From NCBI RefSeq assembly GCF_002387895.1, contig NZ_DGLI01000037.1:101639-165638 (forward strand): a stretch of DNA of 64,000 nt, read 5' to 3'. This document shows positions 8,184-17,292 of the stretch, in pieces. Below the pieces are notes generated by a model that saw only the letters and a program-made list of their open reading frames with translations, was not told where the DNA came from and made no database searches. The translations under genes and the position numbers were made by a program. Positions within the stretch are counted from its first letter, which is position 1. The number at the start of each line of letters is the position of its first letter. This DNA comes from Clostridium sp. UBA4548. GTDB lineage: Bacteria; Bacillota; Clostridia; Clostridiales; Clostridiaceae.

Positions 8184-8876
8184 ATGGTTGAAGTTAAGGA
8201 CCTAGTAAAGATATATTCCACTGGTGAACTAAAATTTACAGCCTTAAGAAGTGTTAGCCTTAAAATTGAACAAGGAGAATTTACTTCCATTATGGGGCCC
8301 TCTGGATCAGGAAAATCTACTCTCATGAATATTTTAGGGTGCTTAGATAAATTAGATGGTGGAAAATATTTGTTAAATAACAAGGATATCTCTCAGCTGA
8401 AGGATGATGAACTTGCACGTATAAGAAATAAGGAAATTGGATTTGTTTTTCAAGCTTTTAATCTTCTACCAAGAATGACTATTCTTGAAAATGTGGAGCT
8501 TCCAATGACTTATGCAGGAGTATCACCAAAGGAAAGAAGAGAAAAGGCCCTTCTTGCTTTAAAGAGAGTTGGTCTTGAAGATAGAGTTAAACATAAGCCA
8601 AATGAAATTTCAGGAGGTCAAAAGCAAAGGGTTGCCATTGCTAGAGCAATAGTAAATAATCCTTCTGTTATTATGGCCGATGAACCTACAGGAAACTTAG
8701 ACTCTAAATCTACAGAAGAAATTCTACGGATATTCCAAGGATTAAATAATGAGGGAGCTACTATTATTATGGTTACCCATGAGCCAGATGTAGCTCAATA
8801 TACAAAGAGAATTGTACGTTTTCGTGATGGAGAAATAGTTTCCGATGAAAATGTGAAAAATAGAATTTTATTGTAG
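8184..8876 (+). CDS. ABC exporter ATP-binding protein, MacB/LolD type
   Basis: 230-residue ATPase with Walker A GPSGSGKST (38-46), Q-loop VFQAFNLLPRMT, signature ISGGQKQRVAIARA, Walker B VIMADEPTGNLDSKS and H-loop VTHEP. NLLPRMT and EPTGNLDSKS are typical of the LolD/MacB/YknY group that drives lipoprotein or drug/peptide efflux. AGAAGGAGGA precedes the ATG. It energises the downstream permease in the MarR-controlled operon. Confidence 0.95.
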   Translation: MVEVKDLVKIYSTGELKFTALRSVSLKIEQGEFTSIMGPSGSGKSTLMNILGCLDKLDGGKYLLNNKDISQLKDDELARIRNKEIGFVFQAFNLLPRMTILENVELPMTYAGVSPKERREKALLALKRVGLEDRVKHKPNEISGGQKQRVAIARAIVNNPSVIMADEPTGNLDSKSTEEILRIFQGLNNEGATIIMVTHEPDVAQYTKRIVRFRDGEIVSDENVKNRILL

Positions 8877-8887
8877 GAGGGGATACC

Positions 8888-10096
8888 ATGAACCTTATAG
8901 AAAACTTTAAAATGGCCCTAGATAGTATCATAGCAAATAAAATGAGATCCTTTCTTACAATGCTAGGAATTATTATAGGAATCAGCTCAGTTATAGCTAT
9001 TGTTTCTCTTGGTCAGGGAGGACAAAAAACTATAACCAGTGAGTTTGAGAAAATTGGTTCTTCTAGTGTTACTATTAGCGTAAGGACTGCAAATGCTAGC
9101 ACTAGTGATTATATTACTGAAGAGGATGTAAGTCAGATTAAAGAAAGACTTCCTATGGTAAAGTATGCTACTCCTGTACTACAAAAGAGAGGTAGTATAA
9201 TTTCTGAGAAGGCATCGAAATCCGTTGTTCTAATTGGTGGAAGTGAGGACCTAAAGCAGCTTCAAAACATTGAAATGCTCTATGGAAGGTATTATAATGC
9301 CAGTGAAACCTTAGAAGGAAAAGCAGTAGCTATAATTGATCAAGTTTCTGCAAAGGCTTTATTTGGTTATGAGGATGCAGTAGGTAAGGTTGTAACTGTT
9401 GGGCCTAAAACTGGTACGAAGAAAGCTACAATTATTGGGATAAGTAAAAGTCAATTTGATACCTTTGGTATGAGTGATGAAAATATGCCTGTAATGGCTT
9501 ATGTTCCAACACGTTTTGTAATGCAACTATTTCCAAATGACACTTTGATTAGTAGTGTTATGATAACTTCAGATGATAAAAAAAATATAGAAGCTGCAGG
9601 AATTACCACCATAAAGTTATTAGAAAATAGACATGGAAATAGAGAAAGAGAAATATATAAAGCTGAGAATGTTTTAAAACAACTTGACCAAGTTAATAAA
9701 GTTCTTGGAATCTTTACAGCTTTTATTGGAGCTGTAGCAGCTATATCCTTAATTGTTGGAGGCATAGGGGTTATGAATATAATGCTGGTGTCAGTAACAG
9801 AGCGTACAAGGGAAATTGGGATTAGAAAAGCCATTGGAGCTACAACTAAAACCATTTTACTTCAATTTCTAACTGAGTCAGTAATCATTACCCTTATTGG
9901 AGGAATAATTGGGATGATACTAGGAATAACTTTAGCTTATGGACTTGGAACCTTTGCTAATATTACCCCAGTAGTATCTCCTACGGTTATTATAGGAACA
10001 ATAATTTTCTCCTCTGCGGTTGGAATATTTTTTGGGATTTATCCAGCTAAGAAAGCAGCAGATTTAGATCCAATTGAAGCTTTAAGATATGAGTAG
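8888..10096 (+). CDS. ABC exporter permease, MacB/FtsX type
   Basis: 402 residues in the MacB layout: one membrane span at about 18-40 (MRSFLTMLGIIIGISSVIAI), a large extracytoplasmic MacB-PCD domain, then three C-terminal spans with the FtsX-like motif GGIGVMNIMLVSVTERTREIGIRKAIGA and final G-I-Y-P-A-x-x-A-x-x-x-P-I-E-A-L-R-Y-E. TAGGAGGGG precedes the ATG, 11 bases after the ATPase stop. With the adaptor and ATPase it forms a tripartite exporter for an antibiotic, peptide or lipid; the substrate is unknown. Confidence 0.95.
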   Translation: MNLIENFKMALDSIIANKMRSFLTMLGIIIGISSVIAIVSLGQGGQKTITSEFEKIGSSSVTISVRTANASTSDYITEEDVSQIKERLPMVKYATPVLQKRGSIISEKASKSVVLIGGSEDLKQLQNIEMLYGRYYNASETLEGKAVAIIDQVSAKALFGYEDAVGKVVTVGPKTGTKKATIIGISKSQFDTFGMSDENMPVMAYVPTRFVMQLFPNDTLISSVMITSDDKKNIEAAGITTIKLLENRHGNREREIYKAENVLKQLDQVNKVLGIFTAFIGAVAAISLIVGGIGVMNIMLVSVTERTREIGIRKAIGATTKTILLQFLTESVIITLIGGIIGMILGITLAYGLGTFANITPVVSPTVIIGTIIFSSAVGIFFGIYPAKKAADLDPIEALRYE

Positions 10097-10183
10097 GATT
10101 TCACTTTGAAATAGGAATTAAGTACAATAAAATTTCTAATATTAATTTTTTTAAAGTTCATTTCAGATTTAAATAAGAACTAA

Positions 10184-10232
10184 AATAGCCCGCAGAATTA
10201 AGCCTACTAAGGTTAATTCTGTGGGCTATTAT
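10184..10232 (+). terminator. Terminator of the efflux operon
   Basis: AATAGCCCGCAGAATTA (10184-10200) pairs with TTAATTCTGTGGGCTATT (10213-10230), a stem of about 17 bp. Confidence 0.85.
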
Positions 10233-10461
10233 ATACTTATATTGATAAAGAAACTCAAAGTTCTATGTATAAAAAAATATAATTGATAAGCTTGCAGGAG
10301 GTTATTATGCTTATTAATTTTTAAGAATGCTTATTTTAGGAAACTATTTTCAGAAGGAATAGTTTAACTAGGTTAGCTACATAAAAAACTATAAAACGAT
10401 ACTATTAAACATTTATTTTATCAATAAATAAAAATCCATATATTAGATATTAAAATAGTTA
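10233..10461. other. Intergenic region before the tRNA-Lys genes
   Basis: AT-rich. A perfect CAGGAGG site precedes a five-codon frame at 10307-10324 (MLINF then stop), probably the start of a lost gene. Nothing else recognised. Confidence 0.4.
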
Positions 10462-10490
10462 TTTACATATATGTATCTAAGTAGTACAAT
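10462..10490 (+). promoter_or_regulatory. Sigma-A-type promoter of the tRNA-Lys genes
   Basis: TTTACA at 10462-10467 and TACAAT at 10485-10490 with a 17-base spacer, 21 bases before the first tRNA. Confidence 0.75.
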
Positions 10491-10511
10491 GTATTTGTAT
10501 TTAAAACTTGT

Positions 10512-10587
10512 GTGCCATTAGCTCAGTTGGTAGAGCACTTGACTCTTAATCAAGGGGCCCAGGGTTCGAGCCCCTGATGGCGCACCA
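10512..10587 (+). tRNA. tRNA-Lys (CUU), first copy
   Basis: 76 nt with encoded CCA. Acceptor arms GTGCCAT and ATGGCGC (one T-G pair), D-arm GCTC...GAGC, anticodon stem CTTGA/TCAAG with loop CTCTTAA and anticodon CTT at 10545-10547, and a T-arm CAGGG/CCCTG. It is first in a tandem pair sharing one promoter and one terminator. Confidence 0.97.
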
Positions 10588-10594
10588 TATATTT

Positions 10595-10670
10595 GTGTCA
10601 TTAGCTCAGTTGGCAGAGCACTTGACTCTTAATCAAGGGGTCCAGGGTTCGAACCCCTGATGACGCACCA
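10595..10670 (+). tRNA. tRNA-Lys (CUU), second copy
   Basis: 76 nt with encoded CCA, nearly identical to the first copy 7 bases upstream. The acceptor stem differs by a compensated pair (GTGTCAT with ATGACGC in place of GTGCCAT with ATGGCGC), so both copies should fold. Same CTT anticodon. Confidence 0.97.
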
Positions 10671-10711
10671 AAATACCTTAAGGCTGTTAAAAAGCTTTAA
10701 GGTATTTTTTT
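10671..10711 (+). terminator. Terminator of the tRNA-Lys pair
   Basis: AAATACCTTAAGGCT pairs with AGCTTTAAGGTATTT, followed by TTTT. Confidence 0.9.
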
Positions 10712-10952
10712 ATGCTGTAAATCTGATTGTAGGGAGCAGAAAAACTCATTTCCCCATGAAAAGTTTTGTAAAGTAAAAATCATTTGTGATTACTTCTTAT
10801 AAACATGTCAATAATTATAAAGATAACAACGTTATAAATTAAGATAACTATTAGATTTAGCTGATGCTACAAGGGTTAGACATAAGTCTATAGCTAAGGG
10901 AATATTTATCAATTCGAAATAAAAGAAATCGTATAGATATTAGGAGGATTTT

Positions 10953-11594
10953 ATGAGAGTACCTAATCACATTGGAATAATTCCAGATGGCAATAGAAGA
11001 TGGGCAGAAAACAAAGGATTTGGAAGAGAAAAGGGGTATGTGGCAGGAATTGATCCAGGGTTAATTCTATTTAAGTTGTGCCAAAGTGCAGGAGTAAAAG
11101 AAGTGACCTACTATGGCTTCACTGTTGATAATACTAAAAGACCAACTGAACAAAGGGAAGCTTTCACAGAAGCCTGCATTAATGCAGTTAAGATTCTTGC
11201 TAATGAAGATGCAGAGTTATTAGTTATAGGAAATACAAGGTCTCCTATGTTTCCAGAGGAGCTAATCCCATATACTACAAGAAAGGTTTTTGGAAAAGGT
11301 GGTATTAAAGTGAATTTTCTAGTTAATTATAGCTGGAAATGGGATTTAGATGAACTTAAAAAATCCACCTCTAAAAGTAATAATATAGCTAATCAAATCC
11401 AATCCAATGACATTTCAAGGGTGGACTTAATAATTCGTTGGGGAGGAAGAAGAAGATTAAGTGGTTTTCTTCCAGTTCAATCCATATACTCTGATTTTTA
11501 CGTTATAGATGAGTACTGGCCAGACTTTAAGCCACAACATTTTTATGATGCTATAAGTTGGTATGAAGAACAAGACATAACCCTTGGAGGTTAA
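10953..11594 (+). CDS. Divergent cis-prenyltransferase (UppS family)
   Basis: 213 residues, shorter than housekeeping UppS (about 240-250). The catalytic IPDGNRRWA block is at residues 10-18, with the key Asp at 12. The usual FSTENWKRP reads YGFTVDNTKRP, and RTSGExRLSxFLxWQSxYxEF reads RWGGRRRLSGFLPVQSIYSDF. The enzyme should condense isopentenyl diphosphate onto an allylic primer in cis. Divergence and the CrtI-like neighbour suggest a dedicated, non-essential polyprenyl product rather than undecaprenyl carrier synthesis. ATG 10953 follows TAGGAGG. Confidence 0.85.
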   Translation: MRVPNHIGIIPDGNRRWAENKGFGREKGYVAGIDPGLILFKLCQSAGVKEVTYYGFTVDNTKRPTEQREAFTEACINAVKILANEDAELLVIGNTRSPMFPEELIPYTTRKVFGKGGIKVNFLVNYSWKWDLDELKKSTSKSNNIANQIQSNDISRVDLIIRWGGRRRLSGFLPVQSIYSDFYVIDEYWPDFKPQHFYDAISWYEEQDITLGG

Positions 11595-11753
11595 TAGATA
11601 AGTTATGGCTATTTAATAAGAGGTTTTATAACTTGGTAAAAATCTGGAGCTTACCAGCCTAATGTTTATCAGCTATTTATATAAGATGTTTTATGACTAA
11701 CTGGTTGTTTCAGGAAATGATATTTTTAAAAGTCTTTGAGGAGATGGAGAAAT

Positions 11754-13256
11754 TTGAACAGTAAAGCAATAATTATTGGTGCTGGAATAGGAGGGCTAGC
11801 CACTGGGGCAAGATTGGCTAGCAGGGGCTATAATGTAGAAATATATGAAAAGGAAGCTACTATTGGTGGAAAAGTTAATAGGTTTGAAAGTGGAGGCTTT
11901 AGTTTTGATACCACAGCCTCCATATTAATGACACCACAAATTTATAAAGAGGTATTTACTTATGTTAACAAGGTTTGTGAAAATTATATAGAATTTATAA
12001 AATTGGACCCAAATTACAGAGTATTTTATCATGACCAAACTACTTATGACTTCTCTAGTGATTTAACTAAGCTTGTTCCTACTTTAGAAAGAATATCAAT
12101 TAAAGATAGTGCTTCTTTTATTAAGCTATTAGCACACTCTTATGAAAAATATCTTATAGCTGATAGATATTTTCTAAGGAAGCCTTTTACAAGGTTTATT
12201 GATTTCTTTAATCCTCTAACAATCTCTAAGGCTATAAAGACCAATACCCTTTCAAACACATTTAAATATACAACAAGTTTTATTGATAATGAAAAGTTAG
12301 TGAAGTATATTTGTTTCCAAGCTATGTATGTAGGTATATCTCCCTATGAAGGACCTAACATATACACTCTTGTTCCAGCAGTATCACAACTTTATGGTTT
12401 GTGGTATCTAAAGGGAGGGATGTATTCATACGTAAAAGCACTAGAGAAAATTATTATTGAATTTGGCGGGAAGATACATAGGAATTCTCCAGTAAAAGAA
12501 ATCTTATTTATAAAGGATAGAGCTATTGGAGTAAGTACTGATGAAGAAGAAGTTAAAGGGGATATTATAATTTGTAATGCAGATTTTTCTTATTCCATGA
12601 AAACGTTAATTAAAGATAATAAAGCAAAGGCAAAATATAAGAATAGAAGAATTGAAAATATGAAGTATTCTTGTGGTACCTTTATGATTTATCTAGGGCT
12701 TAAAAAGAAATATCCTACTCTAAATTTACATAATCTATATCTTGGAGAAGCTTTTGAAAAGAATATTCAAGCTGCATTTCAGGGGGAACTCCCTGATAAA
12801 CCATCACTGTATATATATTGTCCAAGTACTATTGATGATAGTGTATGTCCTAGGGGAAAAGAAGTGATTAACATCATGCTTAGAGTACCTAACCTATTAT
12901 TCGAGAGGGTTAACTGGGATTCTCATGGAATTAGTGAACTTAGAAATATTGTTATTAATACAGTGAAAAAGATAAAAGGACTAGAAGATATAGAAGATAA
13001 TATTGAAGTTGAAAAATATTTCACCCCTTTGGATATGAAGAGTTCTTATAATTCCTACGGAGGTGCATCCTTTGGACTTAGTCATACACTTACTCAAACA
13101 AATTATTTTAGGCCAAGTATAAAGTCACAAAAAATAAGAAATCTTTACTTTGTAGGGGATTCTATTCACCCTGGTACAGGTGTTTCAATAGTTTTAAATT
13201 CCAGTAAAATCGTTACAGAAGAAATATTGAAAAGTCATCCAAGGAATAAGTTATAA
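11754..13256 (+). CDS. CrtI/CrtN-like phytoene desaturase family oxidoreductase
   Basis: About 500 residues. FAD-binding GAGIGGLATG near residue 9, E-K-E-A-T-I-G-G-K at the end of the Rossmann unit, and the CrtI C-terminal block LYFVGDSIHPGTGVSIVLNSSK. The family desaturates or isomerises polyprenyl chains. The start is uncertain: TTG 11754 lies after GAGGAG and is preferred to TTG 11736. It lies 160 bases after the cis-prenyltransferase, and no phytoene/squalene synthase gene is visible, so a classical carotenoid pathway is not supported here; a desaturated cis-polyprenyl is possible but inferred. Confidence 0.88.
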   Translation: MNSKAIIIGAGIGGLATGARLASRGYNVEIYEKEATIGGKVNRFESGGFSFDTTASILMTPQIYKEVFTYVNKVCENYIEFIKLDPNYRVFYHDQTTYDFSSDLTKLVPTLERISIKDSASFIKLLAHSYEKYLIADRYFLRKPFTRFIDFFNPLTISKAIKTNTLSNTFKYTTSFIDNEKLVKYICFQAMYVGISPYEGPNIYTLVPAVSQLYGLWYLKGGMYSYVKALEKIIIEFGGKIHRNSPVKEILFIKDRAIGVSTDEEEVKGDIIICNADFSYSMKTLIKDNKAKAKYKNRRIENMKYSCGTFMIYLGLKKKYPTLNLHNLYLGEAFEKNIQAAFQGELPDKPSLYIYCPSTIDDSVCPRGKEVINIMLRVPNLLFERVNWDSHGISELRNIVINTVKKIKGLEDIEDNIEVEKYFTPLDMKSSYNSYGGASFGLSHTLTQTNYFRPSIKSQKIRNLYFVGDSIHPGTGVSIVLNSSKIVTEEILKSHPRNKL

Positions 13257-13315
13257 ATAATACTTAGTTACATATAATAATAGTGCGGTAATTTTAGTCT
13301 AAAGGAGATATAAGT

Positions 13316-14680
13316 ATGAATACAATAATGGCTATGAGTGCAAGGGAATATGTAAGTAAGGTGCTAAGCAACTTAGAACGTGACAATCCCCTTGAAAAGG
13401 AATTTCATCAAGCAGCTAAGGAGATATTAGAATCCTTAGTGTGTATATTAGATAAGCATCCTGAATACATGAAATTGGGTATTCTTGAAAGAATAGTTGA
13501 ACCTGAAAGAGTATTTATGTTTAGAGTTCCATGGGTTGATGACAATGGTATTGTAAGAGTAAATAGAGGTTATAGAGTTCAATTTAATAGTGCCATAGGA
13601 CCTTATAAGGGTGGCTTAAGATTTCATCCATCAGTTAACTTAAGCATAATTAAATTCTTAGGTTTTGAGCAAATATTTAAGAACTCACTAACAGGACTTC
13701 CTATTGGTGGTGGAAAAGGTGGAGCAAACTTTGATCCTAAAGGAAAATCAGATTGGGAGATAATGAGATTTTGTCAAGCCTTCATGGCAGAGCTTTATAA
13801 ATATATTGGTGTAGATATGGACGTTCCTGCAGGAGATATTGGTGTTGGAGCAAGAGAAATTGGTTATCTCTATGGGCAGTATAAAAAGCTAACAAGACAA
13901 TATGAGCCAGGAGTTTTAACTGGCAAAGGGCTAACCTTTGGGGGAAGTCTTGCGAGAAAGCAAGCTACAGGTTACGGATTAGTTTATTTTACAAAAGAGA
14001 TGTTAAAAAGCAATAATATGTCCTTTGATGGACAGAGAGTTATTGTATCTGGATCTGGAAATGTAGCTATTTATGCTATGGAAAAAGCCACAGAACTAGG
14101 TGGTAAGGTTATAGCATGTAGCGACTCTAATGGATATATCTATGACAAAAATGGAGTAAACCTTGAAACTGTAAAAAGGATTAAAGAAGTTGAAAGAAAG
14201 AGAATAAGTGAATATGTGAAGGAACATCCAGAAGCAGAATACCATGAGAATATGAGAGAGATATGGAATATTCCTTGTGATATAGCTCTTCCTTGTGCAA
14301 CTCAAAATGAATTAGATATAAATTCAGCAAAAGCACTTATAAAAAATGGCGTAAAAGCAGTAGGGGAAGGGGCAAATATGCCTTCTACTTTAGAAGCTAT
14401 CGATGCCTTCTTGGAGAACAAAATTTTGTTCGCTCCTGCTAAAGCAAGTAATGCTGGTGGCGTTGGAGTATCTGCTCTTGAAATGTCTCAGAATAGCATG
14501 AGGATGGCATGGACCTTTGAAGAAGTAGATGATAAATTAAAGCATATAATGAAAAACATTTATGAAAAGAGCATGGTTTCTGCCGAAGAATGTGGATGTC
14601 CAGGAAATCTAGTAGTTGGAGCAAATATTGCCGGTTTTATAAAAGTTGCAGATGCAATGATAGGTCAAGGAGTAGTATAG
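13316..14680 (+). CDS. gdhA: Glutamate dehydrogenase
   Basis: 454-residue hexameric-type glutamate dehydrogenase that interconverts glutamate and 2-oxoglutarate plus ammonia in the cytoplasm. Conserved blocks are GPYKGGLRFHPSVN, the catalytic-lysine loop LPIGGGKGGANFDPKGKSD, PAGDIGVGAREIGYLYGQYK, the nucleotide-binding GSGNVA and the glutamate-binding NAGGVGVSALEMSQN. Length and motifs match the clostridial/E. coli GdhA group; NAD versus NADP use cannot be read with confidence. AAAGGAGA precedes ATG 13316 and a terminator follows at once. Confidence 0.96.
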   Translation: MNTIMAMSAREYVSKVLSNLERDNPLEKEFHQAAKEILESLVCILDKHPEYMKLGILERIVEPERVFMFRVPWVDDNGIVRVNRGYRVQFNSAIGPYKGGLRFHPSVNLSIIKFLGFEQIFKNSLTGLPIGGGKGGANFDPKGKSDWEIMRFCQAFMAELYKYIGVDMDVPAGDIGVGAREIGYLYGQYKKLTRQYEPGVLTGKGLTFGGSLARKQATGYGLVYFTKEMLKSNNMSFDGQRVIVSGSGNVAIYAMEKATELGGKVIACSDSNGYIYDKNGVNLETVKRIKEVERKRISEYVKEHPEAEYHENMREIWNIPCDIALPCATQNELDINSAKALIKNGVKAVGEGANMPSTLEAIDAFLENKILFAPAKASNAGGVGVSALEMSQNSMRMAWTFEEVDDKLKHIMKNIYEKSMVSAEECGCPGNLVVGANIAGFIKVADAMIGQGVV

Positions 14681-14690
14681 AGAAACATAG

Positions 14691-14725
14691 TAAAGAGAAG
14701 GAATTTCTTCTCTTTATTTTTTTTC
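14691..14725 (+). terminator. Terminator of gdhA
   Basis: TAAAGAGAAGGAA pairs with TTTCTTCTCTTTA, followed by eight T. Confidence 0.9.
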
Positions 14726-14839
14726 TTTATGAAAATTACTTAAAGTATTATGCAAATATTTGAATATTTGTACAATAAATTTGATTTAAGTTATATAATT
14801 GTATTAATTAATATTTTTATTAGTACAAAGGGGGAGCAG

Positions 14840-14995
14840 ATGAATAAGGAATTTTATGTGGGCTGGGGAACTCTAGCGTTAATTAACGCAGGGTTAGCTC
14901 AAGGTAAAAATCGGTCTGGGTTTAATTGGTTTCTTCTATCAATATTTCTTGGCCCTTTAGCCACTTTTTTTCTCGTGATTTCTGATAAAAAGTAA
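14840..14995 (+). CDS. Small membrane protein (51 aa)
   Basis: ATG 14840 follows AAAGGGGGGAG. The product begins MNKEFYVGWG and is largely hydrophobic, with a helix-break-helix shape (TLALINAGLAQ, then FNWFLLSIFLGPLATFFLVI) and a charged SDKK tail. The G-x-x-x-G-P-L-A pattern is like many small clostridial membrane peptides of unknown role. It is 40 bases upstream of the VanW gene and may be cotranscribed. Confidence 0.6.
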   Translation: MNKEFYVGWGTLALINAGLAQGKNRSGFNWFLLSIFLGPLATFFLVISDKK

Positions 14996-15035
14996 CAAAT
15001 CTTATTTTGTGTTTAATGATTCTATTGGAGGAAAA

Positions 15036-15857
15036 ATGAATTATAAGGAAAAAAAGCCTATAAAAAGATCTAAAGCAAGATTATTTCTAGGGAAAAAATA
15101 TTACACTATAAAAAAGTATAAAGAATGGTACTTTAGTAGAAAAAACTATGCTAGTTTTCTATCAAAGGAGTTAAAACCTTATTTAGTATTTACACATAGC
15201 ACACCAACTCTTCGAAAGCTGAAGGATGTGGATATGGAGCTACAACATAATAAGGTTACTAATTTAAGGCTAGCAGCAAGCTGTGTAAGTGGAATTATTA
15301 TTAAACCAGGTGAGACCCTTTCCTACTGGAAGCTTATAGGCAAACCTACTTACAAAAAGGGATACTTAGATGGGGTAATATTATGCCCAAATGGAACCTT
15401 TACTTCAGGAGTGGGAGGTGGTCTTTGTCAGCTTTCCAATTTAATTTATTGGATGACCCTTCATACACCTCTTAAGGTTACAGAAAGATACAGGCATAGT
15501 CATGATGTATTCCCGGACTCTAATAGAACTCAACCTTTTGGTTCAGGAGCAACTTGTTCTTACAATTATTTGGATCTTCAAATATATAATGGAACAGACA
15601 GTGAGTATCAATTGATTATTGAGGTGAAAGGTGATAAGCTTTTAGGACAATGGAGAAGTAATAAACCTTGTAGGTATAAATATGAAGTTTATGAAAAGGA
15701 CCATGCTATCACAACTGGATTATTTGGTGGTTATATAAGAAATAACATTATATTCAGGAAGGTTTTTAATGTCTATAACGAATTAATAGAGGATGAGTAT
15801 GTTACAGAAAATCATGCATATATGACTTATAACCCTTTTATAAGTAGCAAAAATTAA
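15036..15857 (+). CDS. VanW family protein
   Basis: 273 residues from ATG 15036 (TTGGAGG upstream). The VanW core is clear: SCVSGIIIKPGETLSYWKLIGKPT, then GVGGGLCQLSNLIYWMTLHTPLKVTERYRHSHD and GATCSYNYLDLQIYN. VanW occurs in some vancomycin-resistance clusters, but its biochemical role is unproven; the fold is thought to act on the cell envelope. There is no export signal, only a very basic N-terminus (KEKKPIKRSKARLFLGKK). No van genes are nearby, so this is not evidence of resistance. Confidence 0.9.
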   Translation: MNYKEKKPIKRSKARLFLGKKYYTIKKYKEWYFSRKNYASFLSKELKPYLVFTHSTPTLRKLKDVDMELQHNKVTNLRLAASCVSGIIIKPGETLSYWKLIGKPTYKKGYLDGVILCPNGTFTSGVGGGLCQLSNLIYWMTLHTPLKVTERYRHSHDVFPDSNRTQPFGSGATCSYNYLDLQIYNGTDSEYQLIIEVKGDKLLGQWRSNKPCRYKYEVYEKDHAITTGLFGGYIRNNIIFRKVFNVYNELIEDEYVTENHAYMTYNPFISSKN

Positions 15858-15884
15858 ATTAACTAATAGAAAATAACCTACAAG

Positions 15885-15918
15885 CAGAATGTGAAAACAC
15901 TTGCCCGTAGGTTTTTCT
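15885..15918 (+). terminator. Terminator of the VanW gene
   Basis: AACCTAC pairs with GTAGGTT, with additional loop pairing, then TTTCT. Confidence 0.8.
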
Positions 15919-16067
15919 AATTGTAATAAAAAAGTTAAAGAAAGTAAAACAATTTATATTTATGGGATAACTTGATTAGATAATCTGCAAAGCTTAAACC
16001 AACATTTAGTATAGGCAAAATGAAAGATTATAGATACATAAAAAACAAACACTGGTTATAAAGGAAG

Positions 16068-16589
16068 TTAGTTATTAAAGGAAATACGATTAAGCTTAGT
16101 AGCAGCACACTTATCTATTTCAGCAATAGTGTCTTTATACCGTTGAGATACATCTGGGCAGTTTGATAAAATTGTATCTATAACGTAATCTATATTATCA
16201 TCATTAATTTGTTTTCCTTCAATTCCTTCGAAAGTTATGGAGTTTTCATTACTTAAATTGTTGTAAATTGTGTCAACAATAGGTGCTTTAACTACAGTTG
16301 GTCCTTGTAAGTAATTATTAGAGTAATATAAAGCATCCTCCACTGTAATAAATTCCCCATAGGAATACTCTTTAGTGCTGGAATCTGAGTTGTCTTCGCA
16401 AGAACATGGGTATTGAAGATGCTCAACATGTTTAATATCTAAAACATTTTTATAATCTCTTCTTGTTAGTACTGAACGAACCTCTAAATCTGACAATCTA
16501 TTTTTTATAGAATCAGAAAAGATTTCACCAGATTCTACAATGAATTTTTTAATTGATATTGTTTTTTTCATGTTATAATTTCTTTGCAT
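16068..16589 (-). CDS. Hypothetical protein (173 aa)
   Basis: Not recognised. Soluble and acidic, no membrane span, no signal peptide. The N-terminal third is basic (NYNMKKTISIKKFIVE), the middle has a short Cys pair (YPCSCED) and a Ser/Asp-rich stretch. AAAGGGG upstream favours ATG 16589 over ATG 16595. It is a single gene between the converging VanW gene and the cold-shock gene upstream on the same strand. Real coding is supported by length, start and codon use, but function cannot be given. Confidence 0.6.
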   Translation of the reverse strand: MQRNYNMKKTISIKKFIVESGEIFSDSIKNRLSDLEVRSVLTRRDYKNVLDIKHVEHLQYPCSCEDNSDSSTKEYSYGEFITVEDALYYSNNYLQGPTVVKAPIVDTIYNNLSNENSITFEGIEGKQINDDNIDYVIDTILSNCPDVSQRYKDTIAEIDKCAATKLNRISFNN

Positions 16590-16892
16590 TAGCATAAGCC
16601 CCTTTATTATATATTTTTTGAAGTGCCTAATATGAGAGGTAAAGATCTTTTAAGCGCAAAATTTGATTATTGGAGGTTATATAAATGAAGATATCATAAA
16701 GAATAACTAGTTTTATATGACAGAAAACCACCCTTTTACGGGTGGCAAAACATTTGAAACATGAAGTATATAAGTTGTTATATTGTTTCCATATTAAATT
16801 TTCACATTAAAGCAACTTATATAAATTAGATTATAACAGAATTAAAAATTCTGTAAGTATTGCATACTATATATAAATGTTATTAATTACAA
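16590..16892. other. Intergenic region between the 173-aa gene and the cold-shock gene
   Basis: Holds the csp terminator at 16724-16747. A TTGGAGG site at 16672 precedes only a four-codon frame on the plus strand. Otherwise nothing recognised. Confidence 0.4.
16724..16747 (-). terminator. Terminator of the cold-shock gene
   Basis: Read on the minus strand, GCCACCC pairs with GGGTGGT, followed by TTTTCTG. Confidence 0.7.
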
Positions 16893-17096
16893 TTATAGCT
16901 TAACTACGTTAGTAGCTTGCATTCCTCTAGGTCCTTTTTCAACTTCAAATTGAACTTGTTGACCTTCTTCTAAATTCTTTCTAGTTTCATTTCCTTGGAT
17001 TGCTGTGAAGTGAACGAAAACATCGTCTTCTCCTTGAACTTCAATAAATCCAAATCCTTTTTCTGAGTTAAACCATTTTACTGTACCAATTTTCAT
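16893..17096 (-). CDS. Cold-shock protein, CspA family
   Basis: 67-residue nucleic-acid chaperone with RNP1 KGFGFI and RNP2 VFVHF, and the family ends MKIGTVKWFNSEKGFGFI and GPRGMQATNV. Start ATG 17096 follows TTAGGAGG; the longer frame to 17120 reads through that site. A good promoter at 17160-17188 leaves a 5' untranslated leader of about 55 bases, short for cold-induced csp genes. It is a single-gene unit. Confidence 0.96.
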   Translation of the reverse strand: MKIGTVKWFNSEKGFGFIEVQGEDDVFVHFTAIQGNETRKNLEEGQQVQFEVEKGPRGMQATNVVKL

Positions 17097-17159
17097 TAAA
17101 AATCCTCCTAAGTGAAACATAACAATTATCTTTTAATTATGTTCCCTGTTAATCTATTA

Positions 17160-17188
17160 AGTATAGCATAATAAGAAAAAAAAAGCAA
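17160..17188 (-). promoter_or_regulatory. Promoter of the cold-shock gene
   Basis: On the minus strand TTGCTT (17183-17188), 17-base T-rich spacer, TATACT (17160-17165). Confidence 0.75.
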
Positions 17189-17239
17189 ATTTATTTTCAG
17201 AAATTTAATTAAATTATTGATTAAATTAAAAGCTGTAAA

Positions 17240-17290
17240 TAAAAAAACAAATTTAAAAGGCTATGCCCTTTAAAACATAGCCTTTTAAAA
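17240..17290 (-). terminator. Terminator of the minus-strand nitroreductase
   Basis: AAAAGGCTATG and CATAGCCTTTT form an 11-bp stem; on the minus strand a T-rich tail with seven T follows. Confidence 0.85.
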
Positions 17291-17292
17291 TA

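Noticed and set aside
15036..15857. Vancomycin resistance locus
   Set aside because: VanW alone, with no vanA/B/H/X genes nearby, does not indicate resistance.
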